A stretch of DNA of 64,000 nt from NCBI RefSeq assembly GCF_041690465.1, contig NZ_JAWLHG010000006.1, positions 147,132 through 211,131 of the forward strand, in the 5' to 3' direction. A program made the position numbers and the translations under genes. Below are positions 20,814 to 31,340 of the stretch, piece after piece. Source of the stretch: Falsiroseomonas sp041690465 (GTDB lineage: Bacteria; Pseudomonadota; Alphaproteobacteria; Acetobacterales; Acetobacteraceae). The notes below the pieces were generated by a model. The model saw only the letters and a program-made list of their open reading frames with translations, was not told where the DNA came from and made no database searches. The stretch's first letter is position 1; every line of letters starts with the position of its first letter.

Positions 20814-21167
20814 TCACATTCGCGCGTGCGGGGCCCAGGATGCAAGGCATTCGGCACGCCAGCGCGGCGCAACCCATGCCCGCGCCCGCCGCGGGCCACG
20901 CGGCGTCGCCACCCGCACCGGCAGAAGCGCGTAGGACGCGCCCTCATAGGCGGCGAGCCGCGACAGCGCCTCGGGCGGGAGACGCGGCAGCAGCAGCCCC
21001 TGCACCTCCCCCTTGCCGCGCATCAGCGTGGGATAGGGCGTGCCGCGCAGGCGCACCCGGCGGAACCCCGGGAGCCGCGCCGGCATGGCGCGGCGCAAGG
21101 GCGCGCGACCGGCGAAGCGGGCGAAGAGCCGGGGATCGAGCAGCGTGCCGTAGAGGAAGATCGGCAC
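20814..21167 (-). CDS. Gamma-glutamylcyclotransferase-like (AIG2/GGCT) protein
   Basis: This 117-residue protein has the hallmark start FLYGTLLDPRLFARFAGR, the GFRRVRLRGTPYPTL segment and AAYEGASYALLPVRV, where the Glu of YEG is the expected catalytic acid of this fold. Family members release 5-oxoproline from gamma-glutamyl compounds, though many bacterial ones have no tested substrate. It starts at GTG, ten bases after the phosphomannomutase stop, so it is likely the last gene of that transcript. Confidence 0.8.
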   Translation of the reverse strand: MPIFLYGTLLDPRLFARFAGRAPLRRAMPARLPGFRRVRLRGTPYPTLMRGKGEVQGLLLPRLPPEALSRLAAYEGASYALLPVRVATPRGPRRARAWVAPRWRAECLASWAPHARM

Positions 21168-21177
21168 GCCGCCGCCC

Positions 21178-22605
21178 TCAATGCCCCGCGTTGGCGCCGG
21201 AAAAATCCGGCGCGGCCAGGCCCGAGGCCTCCAGCTGGCGGGCGATCTGCGCCTTCAGCCGGTCGAGCCCCGACTCGCTGCCCGCCTCGGCGCGCGCGAC
21301 CAGCACCGCCTGGGTGTTGGAGGCGCGCAGCAGCCACCAGCCGTCATCGGTCAGCACCCGCACGCCGTCAACGTCCTGCACCCTTGCGCCCTCGGCGGCG
21401 AGGCGGTCCTTGACCTCCTGCACCACCTGGAACTTGCGGGTGTCGGCGCAATCGAAGCGCAGCTCCGGCGTGTTGATCACCTGCGGCAGCGCGGCGCGCA
21501 CGGCGCTGAGCTTCCCGCCCATCCGCGCGACGATGCCGAGCAGGCGCACCGCCGAGTAGGGCGCATCGTCGAAGCCGTACCACTTGTCGGCGAAGAAGAT
21601 GTGACCCGACATCTCGCCGGCCAGCGGGCTGCCGGTCTCGGCCATCTTCGCCTTGATCAGCGAATGGCCGGTCTTCCACATCAGCGGCGTGCCGCCGGCC
21701 TTGGCGATCTCGTCGAACAGCACCTGGCTGGCCTTCACATCGGCGATGATGGTGCCGCCCGGCTTCGCCTTCAGCACGTCGCGCGCGAGCACCACCAGCA
21801 GCTGGTCGCCGAACAGGATATGGCCCTCGTCGTCCACCACGCCGATGCGGTCGCCATCGCCATCGAAGGCGATGCCGAGATCGGCACCCTGTTTCGCAAC
21901 CTCCGCGATGATTTCCTCGAGGTTCTTCGCGACCGTCGGGTCCGGGTGGTGGGCCGGGAAGGTGCCGTCGATCGTGCCGTTGATGACGTAGTGCGTGCCC
22001 GGCAGCTTCGCGACCAGCTTCTTCACGATCTCCGCGCCGGACCCATTGCCGGGGTCCCACACCACCTTGAGGGCGCCCGCCTTGCCAGACGCTTCGCCGC
22101 CATCCCAGTCCTGCAGCATGCGGGCGACATACTGGTCGGCGACATCCACCTGCCGGTCGGTGCCGACCGCGGAGGGCACCACGTCCCCCTCGGCGGCCAT
22201 CCGGCCGATCTCCTGGATCTGCTTCCCGAAGAACGGCTTCTTCGACAGCATCATCTTGAAGCCGTTGTAGTCCGGCGGGTTGTGGCTGCCGGTGACCATG
22301 ACCGCGCCATCCGCCTCCAGCGCGTAGGAGGCGAAGTAGAGCATCGGCGTCGGCCCGCAGCCGATGCGCAGCACTTCCAGCCCGCAGGCGCGCAGCCCGG
22401 CGACGAGCTGCGCCTCCAGTTCGGGCGAGGAGAGGCGGCCATCGTAACCGACCGCGACCTTGGTGCCCTTGGCGCGCACGACGAAGGAGCCGAAGCAGCG
22501 CCCGATGGCGAAGGCGTCCTCGGGGTGCAGCGTGCGCCCGACGATGCCGCGGATGTCGTACTCGCGCAGCGTCGTGGGATCGAAGCTGTGATGGAAGACA
22601 GTCAT
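21178..22605 (-). CDS. Phosphomannomutase/phosphoglucomutase (AlgC/ManB type)
   Basis: This 475-residue four-domain alpha-D-phosphohexomutase has the phosphoserine loop VTGSHNPPDYNGFK with S107. The metal loop is AFDGDGDRIGVVDD, the sugar-specificity loop is GEMSGHIFFAD, and the C-terminal phosphate-binding segment is LRASNTQAVLVARAEA. It interconverts glucose/mannose 6- and 1-phosphates and so supplies GalU and RmlA with substrate. The galU stop lies 25 bases upstream and both read leftward, suggesting one sugar-nucleotide transcript. Confidence 0.93.
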   Translation of the reverse strand: MTVFHHSFDPTTLREYDIRGIVGRTLHPEDAFAIGRCFGSFVVRAKGTKVAVGYDGRLSSPELEAQLVAGLRACGLEVLRIGCGPTPMLYFASYALEADGAVMVTGSHNPPDYNGFKMMLSKKPFFGKQIQEIGRMAAEGDVVPSAVGTDRQVDVADQYVARMLQDWDGGEASGKAGALKVVWDPGNGSGAEIVKKLVAKLPGTHYVINGTIDGTFPAHHPDPTVAKNLEEIIAEVAKQGADLGIAFDGDGDRIGVVDDEGHILFGDQLLVVLARDVLKAKPGGTIIADVKASQVLFDEIAKAGGTPLMWKTGHSLIKAKMAETGSPLAGEMSGHIFFADKWYGFDDAPYSAVRLLGIVARMGGKLSAVRAALPQVINTPELRFDCADTRKFQVVQEVKDRLAAEGARVQDVDGVRVLTDDGWWLLRASNTQAVLVARAEAGSESGLDRLKAQIARQLEASGLAAPDFSGANAGH

Positions 22606-22630
22606 CAGCGGTCGCGCTCCGGCTCGCCGT

Positions 22631-23500
22631 TCAGGCGTATTTCTTGAGGATGGCCTGCATGGCCGGTGCCATGTCCTCGCGGGACAGCGCGAAGGCCACC
22701 TGGGCTTCGAGATAGCCCGCCTTGTCGCCGCAGTCGAAGCGCCGGCCCTGGTAGCGCAGGCCGTGGAACGGCTGCGCGCCGATCAGCTTCGCCATGCTGT
22801 CCGTCAGCTGGATCTCGCCGCCCGCGCCCTTCTCGAACTTCGAAAGGTGGCCGATCACCTCCGGCATCAGCACGTAGCGGCCAATGACCGTGAGGTTGGA
22901 GGGCGCCTTCTCGACCGGCGGCTTCTCCACCAGGCCCTTCACCTCGACCAGGTTGCCCTGCGTCGCCCCCGGCGCGATCACGCCGTAGCGCGAGACATGC
23001 TCCTTCGGCACCTCCTCGATCGCCACCACGTTCCCGCCGGTCGCCTGATAGGCCTCGGCCATCTGCTGCGTGCAGGAGACGTCGCACAGCATAAGGTCAT
23101 CGGGCAGCAGGATGGCGAAGGGGTCGTCCTGGATGAAGTTGCGCGCGCACCAGATCGCGTGACCAAGACCGAGCGGCACCTGCTGGCGGGTGGAGACGAT
23201 GGCGCCGGGCGGCAGCGCCTGCTCGCGCAGCGCCTCCAGCTCCTTCGCCTTGTTGCGCTCGGTCAGCACGCGCTCCAGCTCGAAGGCCACGTCGAACTGG
23301 TCCACCAGCATGGACTTGCCGCGGCCGGTGACGAAACAGAACTGCTCGATCCCGGCGGCGCGCGCCTCCTCGACCGCATACTGGATGAGGGGCTTGTCCA
23401 CCACCGGCAGCATTTCCTTCGCCATCTGCTTGGTGGCGGGCAGGAAGCGGGTCCCGAGACCGGCGACGGGCAGCACGGCCTTCCGGAGCGGCTTTGGCAC
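22631..23500 (-). CDS. galU: UTP-glucose-1-phosphate uridylyltransferase GalU
   Basis: This 289-residue nucleotidyltransferase makes UDP-glucose. The N-terminal PVAGLGTRFLPATKQMAKEM and LPVVDKPLIQYAVEEA carry the nucleotide-binding signature, and VSRYGVIAPG, GLVEKP and FDCGDKAGYLEAQVAFAL are GalU-specific. Length is normal. Along with the mutase just downstream it provides activated glucose for polysaccharides and possibly trehalose metabolism. Confidence 0.95.
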   Translation of the reverse strand: MPKPLRKAVLPVAGLGTRFLPATKQMAKEMLPVVDKPLIQYAVEEARAAGIEQFCFVTGRGKSMLVDQFDVAFELERVLTERNKAKELEALREQALPPGAIVSTRQQVPLGLGHAIWCARNFIQDDPFAILLPDDLMLCDVSCTQQMAEAYQATGGNVVAIEEVPKEHVSRYGVIAPGATQGNLVEVKGLVEKPPVEKAPSNLTVIGRYVLMPEVIGHLSKFEKGAGGEIQLTDSMAKLIGAQPFHGLRYQGRRFDCGDKAGYLEAQVAFALSREDMAPAMQAILKKYA

Positions 23501-23581
23501 GATCGGTGTATCTCCTTTGGGCGGTGGTCCCGGCGGAGGAGTGCCATGGACGGCGCGAGGCGTCCATCGGCGGAAGGCGGC

Positions 23582-24295
23582 TCAGCCGAGCAGGGTGTCG
23601 CGAGCCTCGTTCAACCTTGAGGCAAGCCAGTCCGAGCCACCCTGGTCGGGATGGGCGGCACGCATCAACCGCCGGTGGGCGGCGCGGATCTCGGCCTCGC
23701 TCGCCCCCTCGGGAAGGCCGAGCACCGAGAGCGCCTCCTCCCGCGTCATCCGGCCGGAGGAGGGGCGGCCGGGCGGCGGGCCGGCATCATGCCAGGCGGC
23801 GGCGTCCCGCCAGTCCGGATGGGCGCGGTCGAGCCAGGCCTCCAACAATGGCATGCTTTCAGGGTCGCGCGCTGCCAACTCCGCCAGTAGGTCGAGGAGG
23901 CCGGGCAGGTCGAGATCGGCGAGCTCCCGCCCGGCGTAGCGACCCTGCTTGATGCGGCCCCACATGCGGCCCGTGTCGTGGTCGAGGCCCATTTCCAGAT
24001 GGGCCGTCTCGACATCGCTGGCGCCACCCGGGCTGGCCGCCCCGCCGCGGGCGAAGGTGCGCGCCGCGCGCCAGCCCTGGAACATCCGCCAGACCGCGGG
24101 CCCGAACAGCACCGCGGCCCAGAGCGCCTGCGCGCCGCGGCCCGAGGCGAGCAGCACCACCAGCAGCACCGCGCCGAGCAGCCCGCCTCCCCAGGCCGCC
24201 GCCTGCTTCACCTGGCCGGGCTTCGCCTCCACGAACAGCTTCGCCAGCGCCAGCAGCGCCAGCAGCGCGAGGACCCCGACCAGGAGATAGGCCAC
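23582..24295 (-). CDS. Membrane-anchored J-domain protein
   Basis: In this 237-residue protein, residues 1-75 contain two or three hydrophobic segments (LLVGVLALLALLALAKLFV, WGGGLLGAVLLVVLLA and the AQALWAAVLFGPAVW stretch). A soluble middle is followed by a C-terminal J domain (about 185-237) with the essential HPD in AAHPDQGGSDWLASRLNEARDTLL. A C-terminal J domain behind a membrane anchor resembles the TIM14/DnaJ-like class that recruits DnaK to the membrane. It starts with GTG three bases after the VWA gene stop, so the two are co-transcribed. Confidence 0.85.
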   Translation of the reverse strand: MAYLLVGVLALLALLALAKLFVEAKPGQVKQAAAWGGGLLGAVLLVVLLASGRGAQALWAAVLFGPAVWRMFQGWRAARTFARGGAASPGGASDVETAHLEMGLDHDTGRMWGRIKQGRYAGRELADLDLPGLLDLLAELAARDPESMPLLEAWLDRAHPDWRDAAAWHDAGPPPGRPSSGRMTREEALSVLGLPEGASEAEIRAAHRRLMRAAHPDQGGSDWLASRLNEARDTLLG

Positions 24296-24298
24296 GGC

Positions 24299-25003
24299 TC
24301 AGCCCCTCCGCGGCGCCGGGAGCTGGCCGGCGATCCGCCGGGCGCCGTCCGAGGTGAGCCGCGCCAGCGCCTGCCGGCCGCCGGCGGCGAAGACCGCGAC
24401 GGCGCGCAGCAGGTCGCGCAGCGTGCCGGCGCTGGCGGCATCGAACGGCGCCCAGGCGCCGCCCGAGAGGCGCGCGACCTGGCGGAAGGCGTTGCCGGCG
24501 ATCGGGTTCTGCCCCTCCTGGAAGCAGAACACCGGCGTGCCGCGCAGGCCGAGCTCGCCGGCGACGTGGCAGATCGGGTCCACATCCTCCTCCAGCGCGT
24601 CGCCGATGAAGATCACGGCGTTGACCTTGTCGCGCTGGGTTTCGGCCAAGGCGTGCTTCAGGGTGCGCAGGATCTGGGTCTGGCCGCCGAGGCAGCTCAC
24701 GCCGGTCATGCGCCGGGCGAGGTCATCGGCATTGGTCAGGAAGGGGGTGGCGGCGAATTCCTGGAAGCCGCGGTAAAAGGCCAGGCTGACGGCAAGCCCG
24801 CCGATCTCCTTCACCGCGAGGAACATCTCGGCCTGCAGGTGGCAGGCGCGGTCCCAGGTGGGCTGACGGGAGGCGGTGGCATCGATGGCGAAGATCAGCC
24901 GGCCGGGCTTGCCGGAGGCGGGCCGCACAGTCGGCATGGAGGCGACCTTCTGGATGAAGGCCGCGACGGCGGGGTTGCCCTTCTTCTCCGGGAGGTTGCT
25001 CAT
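24299..25003 (-). CDS. VWA-domain protein paired with a J-domain protein
   Basis: In this 234-residue soluble protein, residues 35-215 form a von Willebrand A domain. FAIDATASRQPTWD replaces the usual DxSxS with DATAS, keeping Asp, Thr and Ser for a metal site; GGQTQILRTLKHAL supplies the later Thr, and VIFIGDALEED is the core strand with its Asp. Such domains bind partner proteins through a bound divalent cation. I start at MSNLPEKKG because the upstream in-frame sequence overlaps the opposite-strand antitoxin. The role is unknown; the tight pairing with a J-domain gene suggests a complex. Confidence 0.8.
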   Translation of the reverse strand: MSNLPEKKGNPAVAAFIQKVASMPTVRPASGKPGRLIFAIDATASRQPTWDRACHLQAEMFLAVKEIGGLAVSLAFYRGFQEFAATPFLTNADDLARRMTGVSCLGGQTQILRTLKHALAETQRDKVNAVIFIGDALEEDVDPICHVAGELGLRGTPVFCFQEGQNPIAGNAFRQVARLSGGAWAPFDAASAGTLRDLLRAVAVFAAGGRQALARLTSDGARRIAGQLPAPRRG

Positions 25004-25099
25004 GAGCGGAATGTGGGCGCGGGGCGGCACGGGGGGAAGGTCTGGCAGCGGGAAGGTCGAGGGGCCATTATAGATCAGTGTCGCCTGCGGGAGTGCTGG

Positions 25100-25309
25100 A
25101 TGACCGATGACGCCCGTTCCGAGCCCCTGGACCGAGACGAGGAGGAGCGGCTTGCCCTGGAAGCGGCCGTCGCCGAAGCCCGTGCGGGCGGCCCCGGCAT
25201 TTCGCACCTGGTCTTCCGCAAGCGTCTGCTCGAAATGATCGCGGAGGCGCGGGCAAGAGCAAACGAATTAGCCCGACGCCGGCACAATGCCGAGGCGGTC
25301 GGGAAGTGA
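25100..25309 (+). CDS. Putative antitoxin of a ParDE/RelBE-type pair
   Basis: This 69-residue highly charged, helix-rich protein contains EEERLALEAAVAEARAGG, a common pre-toxin-binding antitoxin pattern. It has no clear ribbon-helix-helix motif. Its stop overlaps the GTG of a ParE-like toxin gene (GTGA), the usual antitoxin-first operon order. The reading frame is intact. The assignment comes mainly from size, charge and this overlap. Confidence 0.65.
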   Translation: MTDDARSEPLDRDEEERLALEAAVAEARAGGPGISHLVFRKRLLEMIAEARARANELARRRHNAEAVGK

Positions 25310-25589
25310 CAAACAGCGAACGGATCGTGCGCTGGCGCGATGCAGCGAATGACGATCTGGCGCGGATCTTCGCCTATCTTCTGGAGGAGAATCCGCACCA
25401 GAAGAGGTCGTCACGGAACGTGTCGTTGCTGCCGATAGTCTTGCCGGCTTCCCCTTCCGCGGTAGACGGGGCCGGGCGCGCGGAACGCGGGAATTGGTGA
25501 TCGTGCGGCCGTATATCCTGGCCTATGAAGTGACGGGCGACGAAGTCTCGATCCTTCGCCTTTGGCACGCCCGTCAGGACAGGGGCTGA
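25306..25589 (+). pseudogene. parE: ParE/RelE-family toxin gene with a one-base frameshift
   Basis: The GTG start yields VRWRDAANDDLARIFAYLLEENP, the typical ParE N-terminus. Near 25395 the frame is lost. In the frame one base back, the rest reads in full: VTERVVAADSLAGFPF, GTRELVIVRPYILAYEV and SILRLWHARQDRG to a TGA at 25587. A single missing base (probably a G after CCG) explains this. As written, translation ends at 25500 with an unrelated tail, so the toxin should be inactive. A sequencing error is the main alternative. Confidence 0.8.
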
Positions 25590-25621
25590 GGGCCATCACG
25601 CAGTGAGGGTGGCGTCTATGC

Positions 25622-26194
25622 TCAGCGCTCTCCGGGGAGCCGAGCACAGTCATTGTCATTTTCCGGGTGGGGATCGAACACGAGGCGGCTAGCCAAGACT
25701 TGAGGTGGTCCTTCCCGCGGCACACTGACGTCATACCACTGCACTCCGGAACGCCATGGACCGAACTTGAGCGGCGGCGGCAGGAGGAGTCCCATACTCT
25801 GCAAAGCACACCGCATCCGGGCCGCGAAGCGACGGTAGCATGGAACGGTTCGAGCAGCTGCGTTCTCTTCGATGCCGGCGTCGGCACACGTCATACGCGC
25901 GTGAGAACGAAGCCCTCTGAAGTCAAGCCGGTTGTCGCGGATGACCCTGTTCAGGTCATCGACGCTCTGCCGCTCAATGGCGCGGGTCATACAAGGACCG
26001 ATGACGTCACGATCAGCATTATCACACCACCATCTGGTGATCCCTGCCCGCGGTCCAGACATGTTCCAACGGGCGTACTGCGCATGGAACATGTCCCCGT
26101 CTCCCGTCGCGCAGCCGCCCAGCGCAACGACGGCAAGCATGGAGGCCAAGGGTCGGGCGAAGTGCGGAAGGGCACGCAAGCGGCTCACTGACAT
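25622..26194 (-). CDS. Hypothetical lipoprotein
   Basis: This 190-residue protein has an N-terminal signal and lipobox (SMLAVVALGGCATG, Cys at about 28), so it is likely an envelope lipoprotein. The mature part is Cys-rich (WWCDNAD, GPCMTRAIE, MTCADAG, TVPCYRRF, MRCALQS), which suggests periplasmic disulfides. I do not recognise the family. Base composition seems lower in GC than the neighbours, hinting at acquisition. An overlapping plus-strand frame of similar length lacks any protein feature. Confidence 0.6.
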   Translation of the reverse strand: MSVSRLRALPHFARPLASMLAVVALGGCATGDGDMFHAQYARWNMSGPRAGITRWWCDNADRDVIGPCMTRAIERQSVDDLNRVIRDNRLDFRGLRSHARMTCADAGIEENAAARTVPCYRRFAARMRCALQSMGLLLPPPLKFGPWRSGVQWYDVSVPREGPPQVLASRLVFDPHPENDNDCARLPGER

Positions 26195-26197
26195 CCC

Positions 26198-28474
<2,277 letters not shown>

Positions 28475-28780
28475 TTGCGGTACCTCCGCCCCCAGGCTAG
28501 CCGAGCCGCGCCGGTTGCGCGACCTGGTCGGCCAGGCCTTCCGGTGTCGGGCGAAGCGGCGATGGGGCAGTGCTACGCTGTCTCCCGGGTTGGCGGCCAC
28601 TGCCACCGTCCTGAGCAGCATCGCGGGAAGCGCTTGCCCTGCAGCGCCCGGTTGCCGCGGGCATTGCGCACGCTTGCAGCGAGCGCGCGGTCCGATCACC
28701 ACGTCCTCGTGCGGGTGCGCGGTGAGGGCGGGGGCCGGTGTTGCGTGGGGCTGGCATTCCTCGATGCGGGCCAACGCAGT
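28475..28780. other. Gene-free stretch upstream of maeB
   Basis: About 300 bases with no convincing gene. The maeB promoter should be here. The minus strand could hold the decayed 3' end of the transposase fragment that lies at 28781-28975, but I see no clear match. Confidence 0.4.
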
Positions 28781-28975
28781 GCGTTGGCCCATCTCGCCCC
28801 GCGCGCAGTAGATCCGCTCGTAGAGGCTGCGGGCAGCGGCCTCCTCAGGCTTCAGCGAGGTGACGACGAAGCGCGGATTGGCCTCGCCGCGTGTCCACTT
28901 GGCCTTGACCGCGACGCGGCGGCGGCGGCGGCGCGACCAACTGTCGAGCGTCGACCAGCGGAAGTCGCGGACACG
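28781..28975 (-). mobile_element. IS1380-family transposase remnant
   Basis: A minus-strand frame reads FRWSTLDSWSRRRRR, then VAVKAKWTRGEANPRFVVTSL and EAAARSLYERIYCARGEM. This is the part of IS1380-type DDE transposases around the catalytic Glu (usually YCARGEMENRIKE). Both ends of the transposase are absent and no terminal repeats are visible, so it is a dead fragment. Its 5' edge meets the ligD remnant at about 28960. Confidence 0.7.
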
Positions 28976-30054
28976 GAACGCCCATGACTGGACCAGCCGC
29001 TTCCCCGAGACCGCGGGGGCGCTGTCGCAATTGCCGGACAGCATCATCGACGGCGGACCGGTCGCGCTGGACGCGGAGGGCAACCCGGACTTCGCCGCCC
29101 TGCAGGCAGCAATGGAGCATAAGACCACCGGCGCACTCATCTTCTACGCCTTCGACGTGCTCGCCATGGGCGGCGAGGACCTGCGCGACCTGCCGCTGAC
29201 GCAGCGAAAGGATCGCCTGCGCGCGCTGCTGGCGAAGGCGCCGGCGGGCATCAGGTTGGTCGAAGCCTTCGACACGCCGGGCGACGCGATGCTGCGCTTG
29301 GCCTATGACCTACATCGGCGGCCGGCTGCTCTCTCTGGTCCGGCCCCCCGACGGCATCCACGGCCAGCGGTTCTTTCAGCGTCACGCCATGCCGGGCACC
29401 TCCAGCCTGATCCGCCTCGTGGAGGTCGCCGGCGAGAGCAAGCCGCTGCTCGCGGTGGATCGCCCGGAGGCGCTGACCGCGGTGGCGCAGGCGGGGGTGC
29501 TCGAGATCCATCCGTGGAGGGGGGCCAGCATGGGCGACGAGATCCGTCCCGACCGCCTTGTATTCGACCTCGTTCCCGACAAGGGCCTGCCATTCGGGCG
29601 CGTCGTCGAAGCCGCGCAGGAGTTGCACTCGCGGCTCGAGAGTCTCGGCCTCGGCGCCTTCTGCAAGGCCACCGGCGGCAAGGGCCTGCACGTCGTCGTG
29701 CCGTTGAAGCCGAGGTCGGAGTGGCCCGAGGTGAAGAACTTCTGCCGGGCGATGGTGGAGGTGATGGCGGCGGACGGCCGCGACCGCTTCACGACGACCA
29801 TGAGCAAGCGGGCGCGGACGGGAAAGATCTTCCTCGACTGCCTCAGGAACGACCGCGGATCGACGGCGGTGGCCGCCTGCCCGCCGCGCGCACGTCCGGG
29901 CGCGCCGGTGTCCATGCCGGTGTCCTGGCGCGAGGTGAATGCGAAGCTCGACCCCGGCGCCTTCACTATCGTCACCGCGCCGGCGCGGGTGAGACGGGCC
30001 GATCCCTGGGCGGACTACAAGACGGCGGCGCGACCTCTTCCGAGGATCCGATGA
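28960..30054 (+). pseudogene. ligD: Decayed ligD (NHEJ DNA ligase/polymerase)
   Basis: The left part (28965-29300) encodes the middle of an ATP-dependent ligase domain: TRNAHDWTSRFPETA, NPDFAALQAAME and LIFYAFDVLAMGGEDLRDLPLT. The adenylated-Lys motif upstream is missing and the DGEL motif reads DGGP. At about 29305 the sequence jumps, out of frame, to the polymerase domain: YIGGRLLSLVRPPDGI, FFQRHAMPGTSS, FCKATGGKGLHVVVPL and FTTTMSKRARTGKIFLD. The paired Asp motif DLD has become DLV (VFDLVPDKGL). The phosphoesterase domain and the ligase C-terminus are gone. This is clearly non-functional as a ligase; the polymerase fragment could still be expressed but lacks a metal-binding Asp. Confidence 0.8.
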
Positions 30055-30160
30055 TGGCGTTGCCGCGCCAGGTCCGCCCACCATCCGGTCCCACACCTAC
30101 CCCCGGGAACTCCTCGGGGATCGGAAACGCGGTCCTCTGCGGCGACGGCAGCAATCTCGC

Positions 30161-31336
30161 TCAGAAGCCATACGGCGAAGGTCCGGGCGGCAAGCCGAGT
30201 GCGGCGAGGCCGTCCGGGATGGGGCCGTCGTCACCCATCGCCCGGCCCGCGCGGATGCGTGGCAGGTGCAACATCACGACTTTGACCGTGATGGCGGGAT
30301 AGGCGCGACGGAGCCGGCCGAGCGACGCGCGGGCGGCCGCCCGTTTGCCGAGCGCGAGGTAGTAAGGGGCGAGCACCCGGTTGAGCCCCACGGCGCCGGG
30401 GTTCTCCGCCATCGCTCGGCGCAGCCAGGACGCGGCTTCCGCGTGCCGCCCGGCGGCGAAGTGGGCGGTGGCGGTGCCCGCCAGGCAGTTGGCCATCGGC
30501 GCTCGCGGCCGCTTCAGGGCGATCGCGCGCCGGAAGTGCGCGAGCGCGGCCTCCGGCTCCCCGTAGTTGGCCCTCACCCAGGCGCTCCTCTCCCAGCTCC
30601 AGGCGAAGCTTGGCGCCATGGCCTGGGCGCGCGCCAGCAGCGCGTCGCCTTCCTCGCGGTGCGCCGCCGCGACGATGCTGCCGCGTGCCGCCCGGCGGCG
30701 AAGTGGGCGGTGCCGATGCCCGCCAAGCAATTGGCCATCGGCGCTCGCGGCCCCTTCAGGGCGATCGCGCGCTGGAAGTGCGCGAGCGCGGCCTCCGGCT
30801 CTCCGTAGTTGGCCCTCACCCAGGCGCTCCTCTTCCAGCTCCAGGCGAAGCTTGGCGCCATGGCCTGGGCGCGCGCCAGCAGCGCGTCGCCGTCCTCGCG
30901 GTGGCGCGCCGCCGCGACGATGCTGCCGCGTGCCGCCAGCACCAGCGGATCACCGAGCGGGTCCAGCGCCGCCGCGTGCTCGGCAAACCGCAGCGCGCGC
31001 CTCCGCTCGGCCATGGGATCGGGCGCGGTGTGGTAGAGCGCCAACTGCGTGCGGCACCACCCAGCCAGCGCGACCGGCGCCGGGTCGTCGGCGTCCAGGC
31101 CCAGCGCCTCTTCCAGAAGCGCCAGTGCCCGTCGCGCACTGGTCGGATCCGCGGCAAGAACGAATGGCAGCGCACGCAGGACCAGGTCGTGCGCCGTGAC
31201 TTCGCCATCCGGCTTGCTCCGGGCGCGCTCGATCTCCGCTGCCTCGCCCGCCGAGACCGCCCGCACCACGCCTTCGGCCGTGCGGTCCTGCCGCCCGCCG
31301 GGATCTGCCGCGGTCCCGTCGAAGGCGTCGCCCCAG
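30161..31336 (-). pseudogene. TPR C-terminal half of a CadC/adenylate-cyclase-like regulator, broken
   Basis: Minus-strand frames read VWGDAFDGTAADPGGRQDR, LALLEEALGLDADDPAPVALA, RFAEHAAALDPLGDPLVLAARG and WVRANYGEPEAALAHFQRAIAL, the TPR tail of proteins with an N-terminal winged-helix or cyclase domain and a TolB-like region. The N-terminal part is absent beyond about 31336. A 242-245 bp tandem duplication (see separate entry) shifts the frame, so the last segment (HFAAGRHAEAASWLRRAMAENPGAV to LPPGPSPYGF) is read only in another frame. The family call is from memory of the tail pattern. Confidence 0.7.
30438..30925. repeat. Direct tandem duplication, two units of about 242-245 bp
   Basis: Unit 1 (about 30438-30680) and unit 2 (about 30681-30925) are nearly identical, with scattered substitutions and a 3-base indel. 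Both the left edge of unit 1 and the right edge of unit 2 contain CCGCGTGCCGCC, as does the join between them, which points to duplication by recombination between 12-bp microhomologies. The unit length is not a multiple of three, so the host gene is frameshifted. Confidence 0.85.
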
Positions 31337-31340
31337 ACAG

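Noticed and set aside
25667..26191. Plus-strand frame of 174 codons opposite the lipoprotein
   Set aside because: It has no signal, domain or ribosome site, whereas the minus-strand frame has a lipobox and conserved Cys spacing.
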